Below, in pieces: positions 16,591 through 26,734 of a stretch of DNA of 62,916 nucleotides. Numbering within the stretch: position 1 is the first letter of the stretch; every line of letters begins with the position of its first letter. The position numbers and the translations under genes are program-made. The stretch is from positions 1 to 62,916 of the forward strand of contig JAGCUU010000040.1 in assembly GCA_017962665.1 (NCBI GenBank), read 5' to 3'. Below the pieces are notes generated by a model that did no database searches, was not told where the DNA came from, and saw only the letters and a program-made list of their open reading frames with translations. The stretch comes from Bacteroidales bacterium (GTDB taxonomy: Bacteria; Bacteroidota; Bacteroidia; Bacteroidales; P3).

Positions 16591-18144
16591 CTATTTACCA
16601 GCGCGGGGTCCGAGGCGATCCATTGCGCAGCGGAATCCGATCCAAGATGTGGAGCGATCCTGGTCATAGAAACGACGTGTACCGGCTTGCATCCAATAGG
16701 CGCGATCATTCCAGGAGCCACCTTTCACAACACGCACCTTATTGTTGAGTAGCGAAGTGACTTCAGTCGGTTTTGTATTGCGACGGTACATCATATTGGT
16801 AACACTGTCGGGGTTGTTAAGATTGTTGTTTTCCTCATTGACTGTACCGCGATCATCCTCAGGTTCATCGTTATTGGTCCACGCAGTGATGGCACCCTTG
16901 TTAGTATAGTCGTAGATATTTGAGGCGTAGTCGCCGTCGAGGTAGTTGATATTGTCAGCCTGACGGTAGTTGCGACGATTCAAGTCGTCGTCGACATTTT
17001 TATAGATAATACTACCCGTGGTGTCGTTGATAGCAATTTCCTCATCGATGAAGGTGGGTGTACGATAGACATTGCCACGGAACGGGTTCTGGTCCTCACC
17101 GCCAACTGGGTTCTGGTCTTTACGATAGACATCCATGCACCATTCACTGACATTGCCTGCCATGTTGTAGAGGCCGTAGTCGTTGGGGAAGTACCACTTG
17201 ACGGGGCATGTATAGTCCCAGCCGTCGTTAAGGTTGCCAGCAACACCCATAGCGTCGCCGCGAGAGCGTTTGAAGTTGGCGAGGAATTGGCCGTAGTATT
17301 TTTTGTTGGCTGAGCGGACACTGGAGCCTGCCCAAGGATAGGTTTTATGCTCAACGATACGCTCGTCGTATGTATTGCCAATCATGCCGAGTGCTGCAAA
17401 TTCCCATTCAGCCTCGGTGGGAAGACGGTAGTGTGGCACAAGAATACCATCCTCGCGACGCACCTGACGCGGTTCGCCACCGGCAGCGGGATCGAGATTA
17501 TCGAGTTCACGCTTGACTTCGCCACGATACTGGCCAGCAAGATAAACATCAGTCTGGAAGGCGTTCTCACCACGCAGGTCGGTAAGGTCGAGAGCGATAA
17601 CGCCCATGTCAACGAGAATCTTTTCATTTACGCGGTCTGTACGCCAGATGCAATATTTTGAAGCCTGCTCCCAGGTCACACCGACAACGGGATACTGATC
17701 ATAGATAGGACTCTGGAAATAGTAGTCCACAAAGCCCTCACGCCAAGCGAGCTTGTCGCGCCAGCAGTTAGTGTCAGGATAGATGGCACGTACGCGCTCG
17801 GGATATTCCTCACCGTAGGCGCGGCGCATCCAGTACACATATTCACGATAAGACTGGTTTGTAACCTCCGTCTCGTCGAGATAGAAAGAGGAAACAGTGA
17901 CATTGTGAGCCACATTGTTCCACTGGAAACGGGAGTCATCAGAGACGCGTCCCATAGTGAAAGAGCCACCCTCGATGAAGACGAGGCCTGGAGCCGTAAT
18001 CTGTTCGTTGTAATCGGACACTTCGAATCCGCCCCAGTCCGGGTCGTTATAGTTCCAACCCGTAGTAGCAGATTTCTGTTTGCTGCAGCCCGTCATAACA
18101 ACAGCTGCGACCAACAAAAGAGATGCGATTGAGAGTTTTTTCAT
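16591..18144 (-). CDS. gldJ: gliding motility/type IX secretion lipoprotein GldJ
   Basis: A 517-residue outer-membrane lipoprotein: signal LLLVAAVVMTGC with the lipobox Cys at 20, then GWNYNDPDWGGFEV and a formylglycine-enzyme-like (SUMF1) domain: PGLVFIEGGSFTMG, VSSFYLDETEVTN, YRLPTEAEWEFAALG, YNMAGNVSEW, VVKGGSWNDRAYW, and GFRCAMD. In GldJ and GldK this fold is structural, not enzymatic, and forms part of the type IX secretion ring. GldJ is preferred over GldK because of the GWNYND...EQ start and because gldJ sits by porU-porV in other Bacteroidota; gldL, gldM and gldN are absent here. It is downstream of porP. Confidence 0.87.
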   Translation of the reverse strand: MKKLSIASLLLVAAVVMTGCSKQKSATTGWNYNDPDWGGFEVSDYNEQITAPGLVFIEGGSFTMGRVSDDSRFQWNNVAHNVTVSSFYLDETEVTNQSYREYVYWMRRAYGEEYPERVRAIYPDTNCWRDKLAWREGFVDYYFQSPIYDQYPVVGVTWEQASKYCIWRTDRVNEKILVDMGVIALDLTDLRGENAFQTDVYLAGQYRGEVKRELDNLDPAAGGEPRQVRREDGILVPHYRLPTEAEWEFAALGMIGNTYDERIVEHKTYPWAGSSVRSANKKYYGQFLANFKRSRGDAMGVAGNLNDGWDYTCPVKWYFPNDYGLYNMAGNVSEWCMDVYRKDQNPVGGEDQNPFRGNVYRTPTFIDEEIAINDTTGSIIYKNVDDDLNRRNYRQADNINYLDGDYASNIYDYTNKGAITAWTNNDEPEDDRGTVNEENNNLNNPDSVTNMMYRRNTKPTEVTSLLNNKVRVVKGGSWNDRAYWMQAGTRRFYDQDRSTSWIGFRCAMDRLGPRAGK

Positions 18145-18221
18145 GATATAAATAGATTTTTATTCTTCTTATACGGAGATTAGAAAATAATGTTTCGTTT
18201 TTTCAATATTACCCTGACATG

Positions 18222-19223
18222 TTAGAATGACGGGCAACGTATTGCTTTGACTTTATGTTTCTTCTCGGGGCAAGGCAGGAGTATGCCAAGCGATAATTCA
18301 TGAGCACCGGAGGTGTTGTTGGCAAGTTTGGAAACAGTCACATCATAACTGTATCCGATTTTGAAGTAGTCTTGCTGGAATCCGACCTGGAAAATGAAAG
18401 CGTCAGCATTCTCAATACCATTGCGGAACCATACACCCACCAGGAACGGCATCCAATCAAGATAGAGTCCGTAGTTGAAATAGTGGAAGCCAGCCTGATA
18501 CTGATAGATGATGTTGGGCGAAAGCACCGGCGTGCCAAGACCGAGAGAGGATGTACGACGAGCCTCCTCTGCAATATTGAAAAGAGCGCCAACATTGCCG
18601 ACAAACTTGATGGGAAGCTTGGTTACACCATAGAAACCATTGGAAGGTTGGGTAAGATGCGAGGCAGAAAAGCCGGCATACCATGAAGATCCGTAAATTA
18701 AAGCGCCGGCGTCAAAATCAAGATACCAAACATTAGTATGCTCAGGCATCTGTGCCGAGGTCATACCGGTAAAGCCGCTCACGCGGTCAATCATGTCGGG
18801 GAAACGAAGATCATTCCAGTTGAGACTGGTATTGACAATGCCAGCCTTTAGACCAGCATTGATCCACACTTCGCGACCAAGTTGGAAGCGGAAAGCATAC
18901 ATGACAGCAAGAGAGCTCGTGGACAGAGCGCCATGGTCGCCTTGACGGTCGGTCATAAGTATTGCACCGACACCACCATGAAGGGCATCAAAATACTGGT
19001 CGTAAGAAGCCGACACCGTAGTGAATGCACTGACAAGGGCAGGCCATTGGCTGCGATAGTTGATGGAGAGTCTGGGGCAGACTTTAGAACCAGCAAAAGC
19101 AGGGTTCAAGTAGAGAGGGTTAGCGTAGAATTGTGAGAAAATGACATCCTGAGCGCGAACACCCTGAACAGCTCCAAATAATAGAGCCGAAAGTAAGGCG
19201 ATTTTTGTAATTTTCTTCATCAT
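18222..19223 (-). CDS. porP: PorP/SprF family type IX secretion membrane protein
   Basis: A 333-residue outer-membrane beta-barrel. Signal peptide ending GVRAQ, then the family signature DVIFSQFYANPLYLNPAFAGSKVCPR, followed by NYRSQWPAL and alternating strands; it ends close to GILLPCP. PorP/SprF proteins anchor cargo or type IX machinery at the cell surface. It heads the porP-gldJ pair on minus and is divergent from porU. A second family member lies at 48478-49506. Confidence 0.88.
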   Translation of the reverse strand: MMKKITKIALLSALLFGAVQGVRAQDVIFSQFYANPLYLNPAFAGSKVCPRLSINYRSQWPALVSAFTTVSASYDQYFDALHGGVGAILMTDRQGDHGALSTSSLAVMYAFRFQLGREVWINAGLKAGIVNTSLNWNDLRFPDMIDRVSGFTGMTSAQMPEHTNVWYLDFDAGALIYGSSWYAGFSASHLTQPSNGFYGVTKLPIKFVGNVGALFNIAEEARRTSSLGLGTPVLSPNIIYQYQAGFHYFNYGLYLDWMPFLVGVWFRNGIENADAFIFQVGFQQDYFKIGYSYDVTVSKLANNTSGAHELSLGILLPCPEKKHKVKAIRCPSF

Positions 19224-19531
19224 ATAATGCTTATAAAATGAGCCTATAATTAAGATGCAATAATAAGAATTTTCTTACAAATATATAAACAATTATTAAA
19301 ATATTTTTAAAGTATACTATTATTCAATAATTTACACTCGCAACAAACCTGTAAAAAACAGAAAAAAAGTCTCAACTTTATCCTTGAAAAAATAGAAATC
19401 AAGGCAATTTCAACAATCAAAAACAGTCACATCCGATACTAAAAAAATGGTTTCAGAGACAAAAATACAATAATTACCAAGAAACGCAGTTATTTGAAAA
19501 ACTCCATGGAGTTTTCGAACAAAATCATTTT
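19224..19531. other. divergent control region of porP and porU
   Basis: 308 nt of AT-rich DNA between two type IX secretion units. I find no clean TTTG-N19/21-TAnnTTTG promoter in either direction, only near matches such as CAATAATA on minus at 19258-19265. The notable element is an 18-bp perfect palindrome at 19498-19515. Confidence 0.5.
19498..19515. promoter_or_regulatory. 18-bp perfect palindrome just upstream of porU
   Basis: AAAACTCCATGGAGTTTT is its own reverse complement over 18 bp. It ends 16 nt before the porU ATG, so it could be a dimeric regulator's operator or fold in the leader. Its function is not known. Confidence 0.55.
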
Positions 19532-22500
19532 ATGAAACCAGTAAAGGCAGCCGTACTTGCGGCATTTATGATATTTTTTTGCGGAGAGATTGCAGCACAG
19601 CATGTTGCGCAGTCTGTCCTTGCCTGCGGCGATTGGTGGAAGATTCGTATCGCAGAGTCTGGAGTATACAGAATCCAAGGCTCCGAAATAAGCGGCCTTA
19701 CCGGCAACGCCATTAACGATATAGGCTTATATGGAGACCACGGCGGGATGCTTGACAGCCAAAATGGCAACGCGAGAACCGACGACCTTCCGGAATTGGC
19801 CATTAAGGTTTATGACATCAACGGAAACGGCACTTTTGACAACGAAGACTATGTGCTGTTCTATGCCACTGGTCCGGACAGATGGTATTATGACAGCGAC
19901 TACAGCCGTTACCAAAGGTCATCTCACCCATACTCCAAATACAACTACATATATATCACAGCGAATGCTGGTGTCCATAAAAGAATTGCCACCACAACAA
20001 AACCAACAGCTACCGCATCGGCGATAACGACAGGAAGGTATCGTACCTATCACGACAACGACAACACCAACACCCATCGTTCCGGACAGATATGGGTTGG
20101 CGAGCGCTTCGGAAGCGGGAACAGTCAACAATCCTTCACCCTACCTCTTGCAGCACCCCCAGCTGGAATTGTCAACGTGCGTTATGCATTGGCCTCAGTG
20201 TCAACGGCACCAAGCAGTTTCACCGTAAGTGTAAACGGCCAGAACGCCAGCCATTCCTTTGTAAGTTCCAATCCATACGGCACCTTCCGCAAGACCCTGA
20301 ATTCTATCAGCAATCAGACAATTACAGTCAGCATTAACTACAACTATTCAGAAAGCATGGCTGCCGGATATCTCGACTATATTGAAGTCGACGCCATTGT
20401 ACCATTAACCCTGAGCGGAAAGATGACACAATATGCGACAACAGTGATGGACAACGCCGTGCACCCCATTATTGTCAACGGAACCGGAAATCAAACCAGA
20501 GTATGGGATGTCACAAACTACGCCGACGTGGCCGAGATGGATGTGGAACATAACGGAAGCACACTGACTTATAACACGCTGACAGAAAGCCTAAAAGAAT
20601 TCATCGTCTTTAACAGCTACAAACAGGTGCAATCGATAGAGAAGATTGCAAACCAAAACATACACGGAGCGACTAATCCAGACATGGTGATAGTATGTCA
20701 TAAAACACTTCTTGAGCAGGCACAACGATTGGCGGCATTGCACAGCATCAACGACAATTTGGAGGTACTCACCGTGCCGCAAGAAGAGGTCTTTAACGAA
20801 TTCAGCTCCGGGAAATGCGATCCCATTGCCATCAGGGAGATGCTGCGCATGATGAAAAAAAGACACGACGCTGACAGTACCAAGCGCCGTCCTCGCTATC
20901 TATTGCTTTTCGGCAAGGCGACATACGACAACCGGGACATTCTCGGGAACGGGTTGCCCAATGTTGTGACATTCCAGACATATACCTCGTTTGACGACGA
21001 TGGAATATCTCTATCCACAGACGATATCTTCACCTATCTCGATGACGGGGAAGCACTGTCGAGCAGTGCAAGCATGGATGTTGCCGTCGGAAGGTTACCC
21101 GCAAAAAGCGTTGCCGAAGCCAAACATATAGTAGACAAGATAGAGCGCTACATGATGAAGAGTGACCTTGGTGAAGACGGGATACGCGGCGACTGGCGCA
21201 ATGTCGTCGCACTTTTAGCCGACGACGCAGATCCAAGCTGCCCTGGCGACACGGTATTTACCAACTCTTCAGAGATTACAGCAAAACAAATCACCGAAAA
21301 ATATCCATACATTACCATTGACAAAATATACGCGGATGCATTTGTACAGCAGTCCGGTGCCGACGGTTCCTTCTATCCTGACGTCAACAACGCCCTCAAG
21401 AAACGAATGGACTACGGATGTCTGATACTCAACTACATAGGACACGGCTCATCACAATATATTGGCACAGAGAGGTACATGATGAAATCGCATATCAGTA
21501 ATTACCAAAATATAGACAGACTTCCGTTTTTCATAACCAGCACATGCACTTTCGGACGCTACGACGACCCTGCCGAGACCTGTGGAGGAGAAGAATTCCT
21601 GCTCGCAGACGGTGCCGGCATAGCCTGTCTTGCCGCCACAAGACCCATCTCGCACGTACAGGCAGTGAACACCGAAATGGTGATGCAGTCGCTTGACCCT
21701 AAAAACAGCATCGGCGACGCAATACGAATAACTAAAAACAGTCGCTATACCACACAGGCTCTTACTCTTTTGGGCGACCCTGCACTCAAATTGAGTCATC
21801 CTACGCACCGCATCGTTGTAACCTCCATCAACGGCACTCCTGTAGACAGCACCGTTGCCGACACCGCCTTGGTTCTGTCAACGGTTACAATAGAAGGTGA
21901 GATAAGAAACACCGCAGGAGAGGTAGTCGCTGATTTTGACGGCGACATCTACCCCGAGGTGTATGACCGTACAAAAAGCGCACAGACACTTGCCAATGAC
22001 AACGACGGCTGCGAAGTGACTTTTTTGCAACAAAACAGTTTGTTATACAGAGGACATACAAGTGTCAACGGAGGTCATTTCAGCTATCGATTCATCGTCC
22101 CACGCGATGTAGCTTACAAATTCGACCGTGCAAGACTGAGCCACTATGCAAAAAACATTTCAGAAGATGCGACAGGAGCATATACAAACCTGTTTCTTGG
22201 CGGTTTCGACGAAAGCGCAGACCTTCATGAAGTGCATCCCAATCTTCGGATATTCCTTAATGACACCAACTTCCGCAACGGTGGTATCACCGACAACTCC
22301 CCCACCCTGCTGGCTATCGTGTTTGACAGTATCGGAATCAACGCAGTAGGCAGCGGTTTGGGGCACGAGATGACTGCGATACTCGACAACAACCCAAACA
22401 ACATCATTATCCTCAACGATTTCTACGAGACAGATATAAATGACGAAAGGCTCGGGAGAGTCAGCTACGATTTCAGCAACCTCACGAGAGGAAAACATAC

Positions 22501-22879
22501 ACTCGACGTAAAAGTGTGGAACATTTTCAACTATTCCAGCAGTTCGAGTCTGGTCTTTTACGTCCACGGCGCCGACACAGTGACCACTCAGTTCAATGCA
22601 TCTCCAAACCCAGCGACAGAGAGAGCCATTCTGCGCATGGAACACAATAGCAAAGACAATATCGCCAATGCACGTTTGGCCGTTTTCGACATGCAGGGAA
22701 GACAAGTTCGTGTTTTTGATGCAGTTTCCTGCAACGGCTATGTGGTGGGACCCGTAGAGTGGAACCTTCACGATGAAAGCGGCACCAGGGTTACACCGGG
22801 GATATATATGGCCCGTTTTGAAGCCACAACCATCGACGGCGATAAAATAACCGAGACTGGCAAGATTGTGGTGAAATGA
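19532..22879 (+). CDS. porU: type IX secretion sortase PorU
   Basis: The surface enzyme that removes C-terminal signals from type IX cargo and attaches it to lipopolysaccharide. The 1115-residue protein has a signal peptide (AAFMIFFCGEIAAQ), a long N-terminal beta region, and a gingipain-like C25 peptidase domain with His638 in YIGHGSS and Cys672 in TSTCTFGR as the catalytic dyad. The C-terminus (from about 1020, ASPNPATERAIL to the final ETGKIVVK) is itself a type IX sorting domain. It starts the unit porU-porV-ispF; this order also occurs in Porphyromonas. It differs from gingipains in lacking a long haemagglutinin part. Confidence 0.94.
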   Translation: MKPVKAAVLAAFMIFFCGEIAAQHVAQSVLACGDWWKIRIAESGVYRIQGSEISGLTGNAINDIGLYGDHGGMLDSQNGNARTDDLPELAIKVYDINGNGTFDNEDYVLFYATGPDRWYYDSDYSRYQRSSHPYSKYNYIYITANAGVHKRIATTTKPTATASAITTGRYRTYHDNDNTNTHRSGQIWVGERFGSGNSQQSFTLPLAAPPAGIVNVRYALASVSTAPSSFTVSVNGQNASHSFVSSNPYGTFRKTLNSISNQTITVSINYNYSESMAAGYLDYIEVDAIVPLTLSGKMTQYATTVMDNAVHPIIVNGTGNQTRVWDVTNYADVAEMDVEHNGSTLTYNTLTESLKEFIVFNSYKQVQSIEKIANQNIHGATNPDMVIVCHKTLLEQAQRLAALHSINDNLEVLTVPQEEVFNEFSSGKCDPIAIREMLRMMKKRHDADSTKRRPRYLLLFGKATYDNRDILGNGLPNVVTFQTYTSFDDDGISLSTDDIFTYLDDGEALSSSASMDVAVGRLPAKSVAEAKHIVDKIERYMMKSDLGEDGIRGDWRNVVALLADDADPSCPGDTVFTNSSEITAKQITEKYPYITIDKIYADAFVQQSGADGSFYPDVNNALKKRMDYGCLILNYIGHGSSQYIGTERYMMKSHISNYQNIDRLPFFITSTCTFGRYDDPAETCGGEEFLLADGAGIACLAATRPISHVQAVNTEMVMQSLDPKNSIGDAIRITKNSRYTTQALTLLGDPALKLSHPTHRIVVTSINGTPVDSTVADTALVLSTVTIEGEIRNTAGEVVADFDGDIYPEVYDRTKSAQTLANDNDGCEVTFLQQNSLLYRGHTSVNGGHFSYRFIVPRDVAYKFDRARLSHYAKNISEDATGAYTNLFLGGFDESADLHEVHPNLRIFLNDTNFRNGGITDNSPTLLAIVFDSIGINAVGSGLGHEMTAILDNNPNNIIILNDFYETDINDERLGRVSYDFSNLTRGKHTLDVKVWNIFNYSSSSSLVFYVHGADTVTTQFNASPNPATERAILRMEHNSKDNIANARLAVFDMQGRQVRVFDAVSCNGYVVGPVEWNLHDESGTRVTPGIYMARFEATTIDGDKITETGKIVVK

Positions 22880-22947
22880 AAATAAATAATGTAGACACAA
22901 TTTTTTTTTGAAACAAACGTTTTGATTGAAGTACTATATATAAACTC

Positions 22948-24129
22948 ATGGACAAGAACTTTTTAAGGAGTATACTTTTTTTGATTGCAGCGACAGTCCT
23001 TGCAGGGGCTGTAAATGCTCAGTATAGCCACTATACAGGACAGTCTAACAACTATATTCATACCGGTATTCCTATTCTGCAGATTGCACCTGACGCAATC
23101 TCTGGAGCACTCGGTGATGCAGGTGCGGCTTATGAGCCAAACGCCTACTCATCGCATTGGAACAATGCAAAAATCGCATTTGCTCCATTAGACATGAGCA
23201 TTAGCACAACCTACACACCATGGCTGAGGAAACTTGATGCGGAGATGAATTTCCTATACCTCGGAGGCTACAAGCGCATCAACAAACGTAGCGCCATTGC
23301 TGCCTCACTAACCTATTTTACACTTGGTAAGATAGAACACACCGACGACCAAGGACACAGTCTTGGCGAATTCAGACCTAACGAGTTTGTAGTCGACGCC
23401 ACATATTCCATGAAACTATCAGACTATCTGGCATTGGGTGCCACAGTCCGCTACATACACGACGACCTCACACAGGGACTTGATGTCCAGGACCAAACGA
23501 CAAAAGCCGCAAATGGACTGGCAGCAGATGTAGGTCTCTATTTACAGACCGACATCGACAAACAACAGCAACTTGCAGCTGCATTGACAATCAGCAATCT
23601 CGGCTCAAAGCTCTCCTACTCAGACGATGATACCGAAAACGAATTCCTGCCGGCAAACTTAAGACTGGGTGGACGCTACAGCTATGAAATAGACGACTAC
23701 AACAAAGTCAGCGTTCTGCTTGACCTCAACAAACTACTTGTTCCGACACCGCCTATCTGGAATGACGAAGACAGTATCTGGACAGGACTATACTCCGATA
23801 TGACCGACTACCGTCAGACCAGTTCAGTGCTCGGAGCCCTTCAGTCGTTCTACGACGCTCCAGGCGGCATAGGTGAGGAACTGCGCGAAGTTAGCCTGTC
23901 ACTTGGCGCCGAATACTGGTATAGGGAAGTTTTTGCCGCGAGAATGGGTTATTTCTACGAGCATAAGACTAAGGGTGCACGACAGTATCTGACGCTTGGT
24001 ATCGGTATAAAATACAACAAGATGGCTTTCGACCTGTCATATCTTGTACCGACATCAAGTTTCAGCACCAACCCGTTGGCAAACACCGTAAGGGTATCGC
24101 TAACCCTAAACCTTGACAAAAAGAAATAG
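22948..24129 (+). CDS. porV: type IX secretion outer-membrane protein PorV
   Basis: PorV (PG27/LptO) is a FadL-like outer-membrane barrel that picks up cargo from the type IX translocon and brings it to PorU. It has 393 residues, a signal peptide ending GAVNAQ, and the family opening [43 protein letters not shown] near the end is also typical. It lies 68 nt after porU. ispF begins 2 nt after its stop. Confidence 0.94.
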   Translation: MDKNFLRSILFLIAATVLAGAVNAQYSHYTGQSNNYIHTGIPILQIAPDAISGALGDAGAAYEPNAYSSHWNNAKIAFAPLDMSISTTYTPWLRKLDAEMNFLYLGGYKRINKRSAIAASLTYFTLGKIEHTDDQGHSLGEFRPNEFVVDATYSMKLSDYLALGATVRYIHDDLTQGLDVQDQTTKAANGLAADVGLYLQTDIDKQQQLAAALTISNLGSKLSYSDDDTENEFLPANLRLGGRYSYEIDDYNKVSVLLDLNKLLVPTPPIWNDEDSIWTGLYSDMTDYRQTSSVLGALQSFYDAPGGIGEELREVSLSLGAEYWYREVFAARMGYFYEHKTKGARQYLTLGIGIKYNKMAFDLSYLVPTSSFSTNPLANTVRVSLTLNLDKKK

Positions 24130-24131
24130 TC

Positions 24132-24611
24132 ATGAAAATACGCACCGGAATAGGATATGACGTACACCGCCTTGAGGAAGGGCTGCCACTGTGGTTGGGG
24201 GGCATTGAAGTTCCACACACAAAGGGGCTGCTTGGTCATTCCGATGCCGACGTGCTGATTCACGCCATTTGCGATGCCCTGTTGGGAGCAGCCGCACTGG
24301 GCGACATAGGAAAACATTTCCCCGACAACGACCCCGCATACAAAGGGATAGACAGCAAAATACTGCTTAAAGAGGTTTGCACCTTACTGAAAAAAAACAA
24401 TTACAGCATCTGTAACGTCGATGCAATACTCTGCATGCAGAAACCTAAAGTGGCACCTTATATTCAAAAGATGCGCGAATGCTTATCTCAGGTTATGGAG
24501 ATAGCGGTTGGCGACATCTCAATAAAAGCCACCACCACTGAACGACTCGGCTTTGAAGGACGCGAAGAAGGCATATCCGCCATCGCGAACGTACTAATAA
24601 CCAGCAATTAG
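24132..24611 (+). CDS. ispF: 2-C-methyl-D-erythritol 2,4-cyclodiphosphate synthase
   Basis: Fifth step of the MEP isoprenoid route: turns CDP-ME-2-phosphate into MEcPP and CMP in a trimer with Zn at the active site. It has 159 residues with the family motifs [14 protein letters not shown] (Asp and His metal ligands), [30 protein letters not shown], and [17 protein letters not shown] at the end. It is complete. Co-transcription with porUV looks conserved in the order rather than linked in function. Confidence 0.97.
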   Translation: MKIRTGIGYDVHRLEEGLPLWLGGIEVPHTKGLLGHSDADVLIHAICDALLGAAALGDIGKHFPDNDPAYKGIDSKILLKEVCTLLKKNNYSICNVDAILCMQKPKVAPYIQKMRECLSQVMEIAVGDISIKATTTERLGFEGREEGISAIANVLITSN

Positions 24612-24653
24612 GCTTAAAGGTCGAGATTTTTGGATTTTTTAACCTAAAAAACA

Positions 24654-24938
24654 GTGAAAGAGGACCATAAATACAAAGAGCAAGAAGAACAAGATGTCGA
24701 ACTGCTTGACGACAGCGGTTGCAATTTGATAGTCCATAACGATGACTACCACACATTCGACTATGTCATCAAATCGCTCGTCGACATCTGTCGACACACC
24801 TACGAGCAGGCGGAGCAATGTACAATCACAATCCACTATACAGGAAAATGCATCGTAAAGACCGGAGGATATGAAGAGTTGCTGCCGATGCATACCGCAT
24901 TATTGAACAAACAATTGACATCCGAAATCATACAATAA
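24654..24938 (+). CDS. clpS: ClpS-type adaptor of Clp protease
   Basis: A 94-residue protein with the ClpS fold marks: L-I-V-H-N-D-D-Y-H-T-F-D-Y-V-I, where the NDD..T segment binds N-degron residues, then a helix (VDICRHTYEQAEQCT), the IHYTGKCIVKTGGYEEL strand and a last helix. ClpS delivers substrates with bulky N-terminal residues to ClpA-type unfoldases. The only possible start in frame is GTG 24654, giving a short charged N-terminal arm; no ATG is present before the core. Confidence 0.85.
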   Translation: MKEDHKYKEQEEQDVELLDDSGCNLIVHNDDYHTFDYVIKSLVDICRHTYEQAEQCTITIHYTGKCIVKTGGYEELLPMHTALLNKQLTSEIIQ

Positions 24939-24950
24939 AACATTATTATT

Positions 24951-25415
24951 ATGAGCTGGCCATTAATAATTATAATACTCCTTGTGGGACTAGCGCTTAT
25001 AGCGCTTGAGATTGTAGCACTTCCCGGAGCTATCAGCGGCATCTGCGGAGGTATTCTCGTCGTTATCGGAATATGGCAGACCTATTCCAGCCACGGGAAC
25101 ACGGCTGGAAACATAACCCTCATTGTAAGCGTCGTCATAGGCATCTCCATGCTTGCCTTCCTAATGAAAAGCGGAACATGGAAAAAATTCAGTCTCAACA
25201 CGGAAAGCGACAGCAGGGTAAACCAAGTGGACACAAAAAACATCACCGTAGGTGTACAGGGTACCACCATATCCCGTCTTGCACCTGCAGGCAAAGCCCG
25301 TTTTGGCAACGAAATCGTGGAAGTGCACAGCAACGGTGAGTTTATTGACGAAAACAAGCCCGTCGAGGTTGTAGGAATTGAAGGCTACTTGATTATTGTA
25401 AAACAAATCAATTAA
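24951..25415 (+). CDS. NfeD-like membrane protein
   Basis: A 154-residue member of the short NfeD family: two or three N-terminal membrane helices ([50 protein letters not shown]), then a C-terminal OB-like domain (about 95-154; [34 protein letters not shown]). NfeD proteins partner flotillins, and floA follows 25 nt downstream, so the two likely build membrane microdomains. Confidence 0.92.
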   Translation: MSWPLIIIILLVGLALIALEIVALPGAISGICGGILVVIGIWQTYSSHGNTAGNITLIVSVVIGISMLAFLMKSGTWKKFSLNTESDSRVNQVDTKNITVGVQGTTISRLAPAGKARFGNEIVEVHSNGEFIDENKPVEVVGIEGYLIIVKQIN

Positions 25416-25440
25416 TTATCAACATAAAACACTAACAAAC

Positions 25441-26409
25441 ATGGATCCACTAACATTAGTAATTATTTTTGGATGTATCATTTTCTTGATACTCTTCCTC
25501 TGGTTAGTGCCTATCGGAATTTGGTTCCAGGCACTTATCTCGGGCGTGCACACATCGCTTATACAGCTGATATTCATGCGCTTCCGTAAAGTACCTCCCG
25601 CAGTGATAGTCAACAACATGATCTCTGCGACAAAAGCAGGTCTCAAGTTGTCACAAAACGAACTCGAAGCCCACTATCTTGCCGGTGGTAGAGTGAACAG
25701 CGTCGTCAACGCACTTATCTCGGCAGACAAAGCGAACATGAACCTTGATTTCAAGACATGTACAGCTATTGACCTTGCAGGTCGCGATGTATTGAAAGCC
25801 GTTCAGACCTCCGTCAACCCCAAGGTTATCGACACACCTCCCGTTGCAGCTGTCGCCAAAGACGGTATCCAGCTTATTGCCAAAGCCCGTGTCACCGTGC
25901 GTACCAACATCAAGCAGCTCGTCGGCGGTGCCGGTGAAGAGACCATCCTGGCACGTGTCGGTGAAGGTATTGTCACCTCTATTGGCTCGGCCATGAGCCA
26001 CAAGCAGGTTCTCGAAAACCCTGACAGCATCTCCAAGCTCGTGCTCACCAAAGGTCTTGACAGCGGAACAGCATTTGAAATTCTTTCCATAGATATCGCA
26101 GACATCGACGTAGGAAAGAATATCGGTGCCCAGCTCCAAATGGACCAGGCTCATGCCGACAAAAACATTGCCCAGGCAAAAGCTGAGGAACGCCGTGCCA
26201 TGGCTGTGGCTCAAGAGCAGGAAATGAAAGCCAAGGCACAAGAGGCTCGTGCAAAGGTTATCGAAGCCGAGGCCGAAGTGCCATTGGCAATGGCCGAAGC
26301 ATTCCGCAATGGAAACCTTGGCATCATGGACTATTATCGCATGAAAAACATCCAAGCCGACACCGAGATGAGAGAATCCATCTCCAAGCCGCCGGCAATC
26401 AAGAAATAA
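25441..26409 (+). CDS. floA: flotillin-like protein FloA
   Basis: A 322-residue membrane-microdomain scaffold. One N-terminal membrane segment ([21 protein letters not shown]) is followed by an SPFH/PHB domain ([21 protein letters not shown] through [30 protein letters not shown]) and an Ala/Glu-rich coiled-coil end (about 235-285). Length and wording match the FloA family across Bacteria. It closes the core cluster; a strong terminator lies 19 nt after the stop, and the accessory island begins beyond. Confidence 0.96.
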   Translation: MDPLTLVIIFGCIIFLILFLWLVPIGIWFQALISGVHTSLIQLIFMRFRKVPPAVIVNNMISATKAGLKLSQNELEAHYLAGGRVNSVVNALISADKANMNLDFKTCTAIDLAGRDVLKAVQTSVNPKVIDTPPVAAVAKDGIQLIAKARVTVRTNIKQLVGGAGEETILARVGEGIVTSIGSAMSHKQVLENPDSISKLVLTKGLDSGTAFEILSIDIADIDVGKNIGAQLQMDQAHADKNIAQAKAEERRAMAVAQEQEMKAKAQEARAKVIEAEAEVPLAMAEAFRNGNLGIMDYYRMKNIQADTEMRESISKPPAIKK

Positions 26410-26427
26410 TCAACATTACAATCCATT

Positions 26428-26460
26428 AAGTCCGAAAGTTCACTTTCGGACTTTTTTTTA
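26428..26460 (+). terminator. terminator after floA
   Basis: 11-bp stem AAGTCCGAAAG (26428-26438) and CTTTCGGACTT (26443-26453), loop TTCA, then T-run. It marks the end of the core cluster on the left flank of the accessory island. Confidence 0.93.
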
Positions 26461-26484
26461 TTCCTATTTCGAGCAAAAAAAATC

Positions 26485-26527
26485 AGGGACAGGCTATTTG
26501 ATTCAACGTATCATTTGTCCTGTCCCT
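26485..26527. repeat. inverted repeat at the left edge of the accessory island
   Basis: AGGGACAGG (26485-26493) and CCTGTCCCT (26519-26527), 9-bp arms 25 nt apart. There is no T-tract. It lies in the gap 26461-26734, in which I see no gene. It could be a stem-loop at the 3' end of the FRG transcript or a boundary mark of the island. Confidence 0.45.
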
Positions 26528-26734
26528 ATGATTCTTGTTCCACCCGGTCGCTTTCCAAGTCATTGAGCAATGCCCGTATTTCGTCTATTGTTATCATAAT
26601 TCTTATAACGTCATTATTCTTCGCTTTGGTATCGCATCAGCCGTCATACATCAGCTCTCAGCCTTCAATAATATAGTATGGCTTTTTCGAAAATGTTACA
26701 ATCAAAAACTTTCTTTTCTTATCTTCCACTTCAG
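26528..26734. other. gene-free 3' flank of the FRG gene
   Basis: No gene is supported. A short minus-strand frame (26658-26843) overlaps the end of the FRG gene in another frame; it is not used because the FRG reading frame keeps family-like sequence to its stop. Confidence 0.45.
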
